NCBI GenBank assembly: GCA_002423395.1
Contig: DIVZ01000007.1
Location: forward strand, 186,001-250,000
Source of the DNA: Eubacteriaceae bacterium UBA6119
GTDB lineage: Bacteria > Bacillota > Clostridia > Eubacteriales > UBA1433
Reading direction: 5' to 3'
Length of the DNA stretch: 64,000 nucleotides
How positions within the stretch are numbered: the stretch's first letter is position 1; each line of letters starts with the position of its first letter. Made by a program: the position numbers and the translations under genes. Below are positions 63,546 to 64,000 of this stretch, in pieces. The notes beneath the pieces were generated by a model that saw only the letters and a list, made by a program, of their open reading frames with translations, did not search any database and was not told the origin of the DNA.

Positions 63546-64000
63546 ATGAAAAATAAAACACTGAAGTTTATTAAAAGCAATAAAAAATTGTTGTTAATTT
63601 TAACTCCTATAATAGTTATTGTAATATTTGTTCTGACGTCGGTGATGAGCCCCAAAGAGCAAAAATATTCAGAGGAGATTGTAAAAACACAAGACATAGA
63701 AACGTATTACAGTTTTACCGGAAATATTGAGGCGGAAGACAGCCAGAAAGTTTTTTCTAAAAATATGCTGCCTATTAAAACTATCTATGTTAAAGAAGGC
63801 GAAAGCGTAAAAAAAGGCCAGGCCTTGTTTGCATTTGACGGCAGTAATTTGACAGCGAGCGTCGAACAAAGTTCAGCGTCTTTGGAGATTGCGAAAATAA
63901 ATTACGAAAAAGCGAAAACCACCGCTAAAAGCTCTATGCTCTTACAGGCTCAGATTGCGCTGGATACGGCTCAAAGCGTATATAATACAGCTAAGACAAA
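63546..64000 (+). CDS. HlyD/MacA-like efflux adaptor (membrane fusion protein), N-terminal part
   Basis: The gene starts at ATG 63546 and runs off the right edge; 151 residues are visible. It has one N-terminal membrane helix (about residues 15-35), then a barrel-type segment and a lipoyl-like half-motif (IKTIYVKEGESVKKGQALFAF), followed by the start of a coiled-coil hairpin (LEIAKINYEKAKTT). This fits an adaptor of a MacAB-type ABC exporter; such ABC genes would be expected downstream. GAGAGG lies before the ATG. Substrate unknown. Confidence 0.85.
   Translation, partial: MKNKTLKFIKSNKKLLLILTPIIVIVIFVLTSVMSPKEQKYSEEIVKTQDIETYYSFTGNIEAEDSQKVFSKNMLPIKTIYVKEGESVKKGQALFAFDGSNLTASVEQSSASLEIAKINYEKAKTTAKSSMLLQAQIALDTAQSVYNTAKT

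Noticed and set aside
63509..63869. Minus-strand open frames opposite the efflux adaptor
   Set aside because: The plus-strand frame has a promoter, ribosome site and a clear family match; the others are shadows.

Overview
The window is low-GC DNA from what is most likely a Gram-positive, endospore-forming anaerobe of the Clostridia. Supporting signs are a Tlp-type spore protein (8823-9119), a CotJC/manganese-catalase-like protein (35005-35688), the GatCAB amidotransferase, a CIRCE/HrcA operator, a glmS ribozyme, an NAD-dependent ligase next to a PcrA helicase, frequent GTG/TTG starts with strong GGAGG-type ribosome sites, and no outer-membrane or periplasmic genes. I saw no rRNA, tRNA, insertion sequence, prophage or CRISPR array. 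The region reads as chromosomal housekeeping and accessory DNA in short operons separated by clear intrinsic terminators.

Layout. 1-3.5 kb: tail of a GyrI-like protein, a YwbE-like protein, a VOC enzyme, a TipA-like MerR regulator cut by an in-frame stop, and a PiT phosphate transporter with its DUF47 partner. 3.5-10.8 kb: secreted CAP protein, a Crp/Fnr regulator divergent from a split permease, a PutP-type symporter, spore protein Tlp, niacin repressor NiaR, and an FMN-binding protein with a flavodoxin. 10.8-24.8 kb: Ca2+ P-type ATPase, a CNNM/HlyC-like protein, a three-gene polysaccharide-type cassette (GH16, GT2, CE4), nucleoside kinase, HAD phosphatase, cysK, a C39-like protease, a split chromate transporter and a lipoprotein. 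24.8-38.4 kb: HD proteins, a ferredoxin-like protein, a nucleoside-salvage operon (deaminase, phosphorylase, kinase), ZIP transporter, CIRCE-controlled htpG, Mn catalase, BirA/BioY with a BirA operator, and a bacterial DTD2-like D-aminoacyl-tRNA deacylase. 38.5-47.5 kb: Ogt and AlkA-type repair, Ku, two tandem AEC carriers, ketopantoate reductase, glmS with its ribozyme, a base glycosylase and a cyclophilin. 47.5-55 kb: pcrA-ligA-gatC-gatA-gatB. 55-64 kb: panB, an AGCS symporter with an unusual insertion, a NIPSNAP protein, a tocopherol-cyclase-like protein, two tandem amtB-glnB (ammonium transporter/PII) units and the start of an efflux adaptor.

The most striking non-coding feature is in front of the two amtB-glnB operons. 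Each leader starts from a good sigma-A-type promoter and carries repeated RNA units: a 4-bp stem with a six-base loop (consensus AANGRY) whose 3' arm is also the 5' arm of an intrinsic terminator. There are five positions at about 55-59 bp spacing before the first operon and two before the second. The loops match the A1/G4 signature of ANTAR-protein targets, but the usual second hairpin is missing and the units are repeated, so these look like serial attenuators of nitrogen uptake.

A second regulatory signal is a shared operator, TTGC-N4-GCAA, placed exactly 23 bp before the -10 element at both the permease operon next to the Crp/Fnr gene and the ferredoxin-like gene 21 kb away. This fits class II activation by that Crp/Fnr protein.
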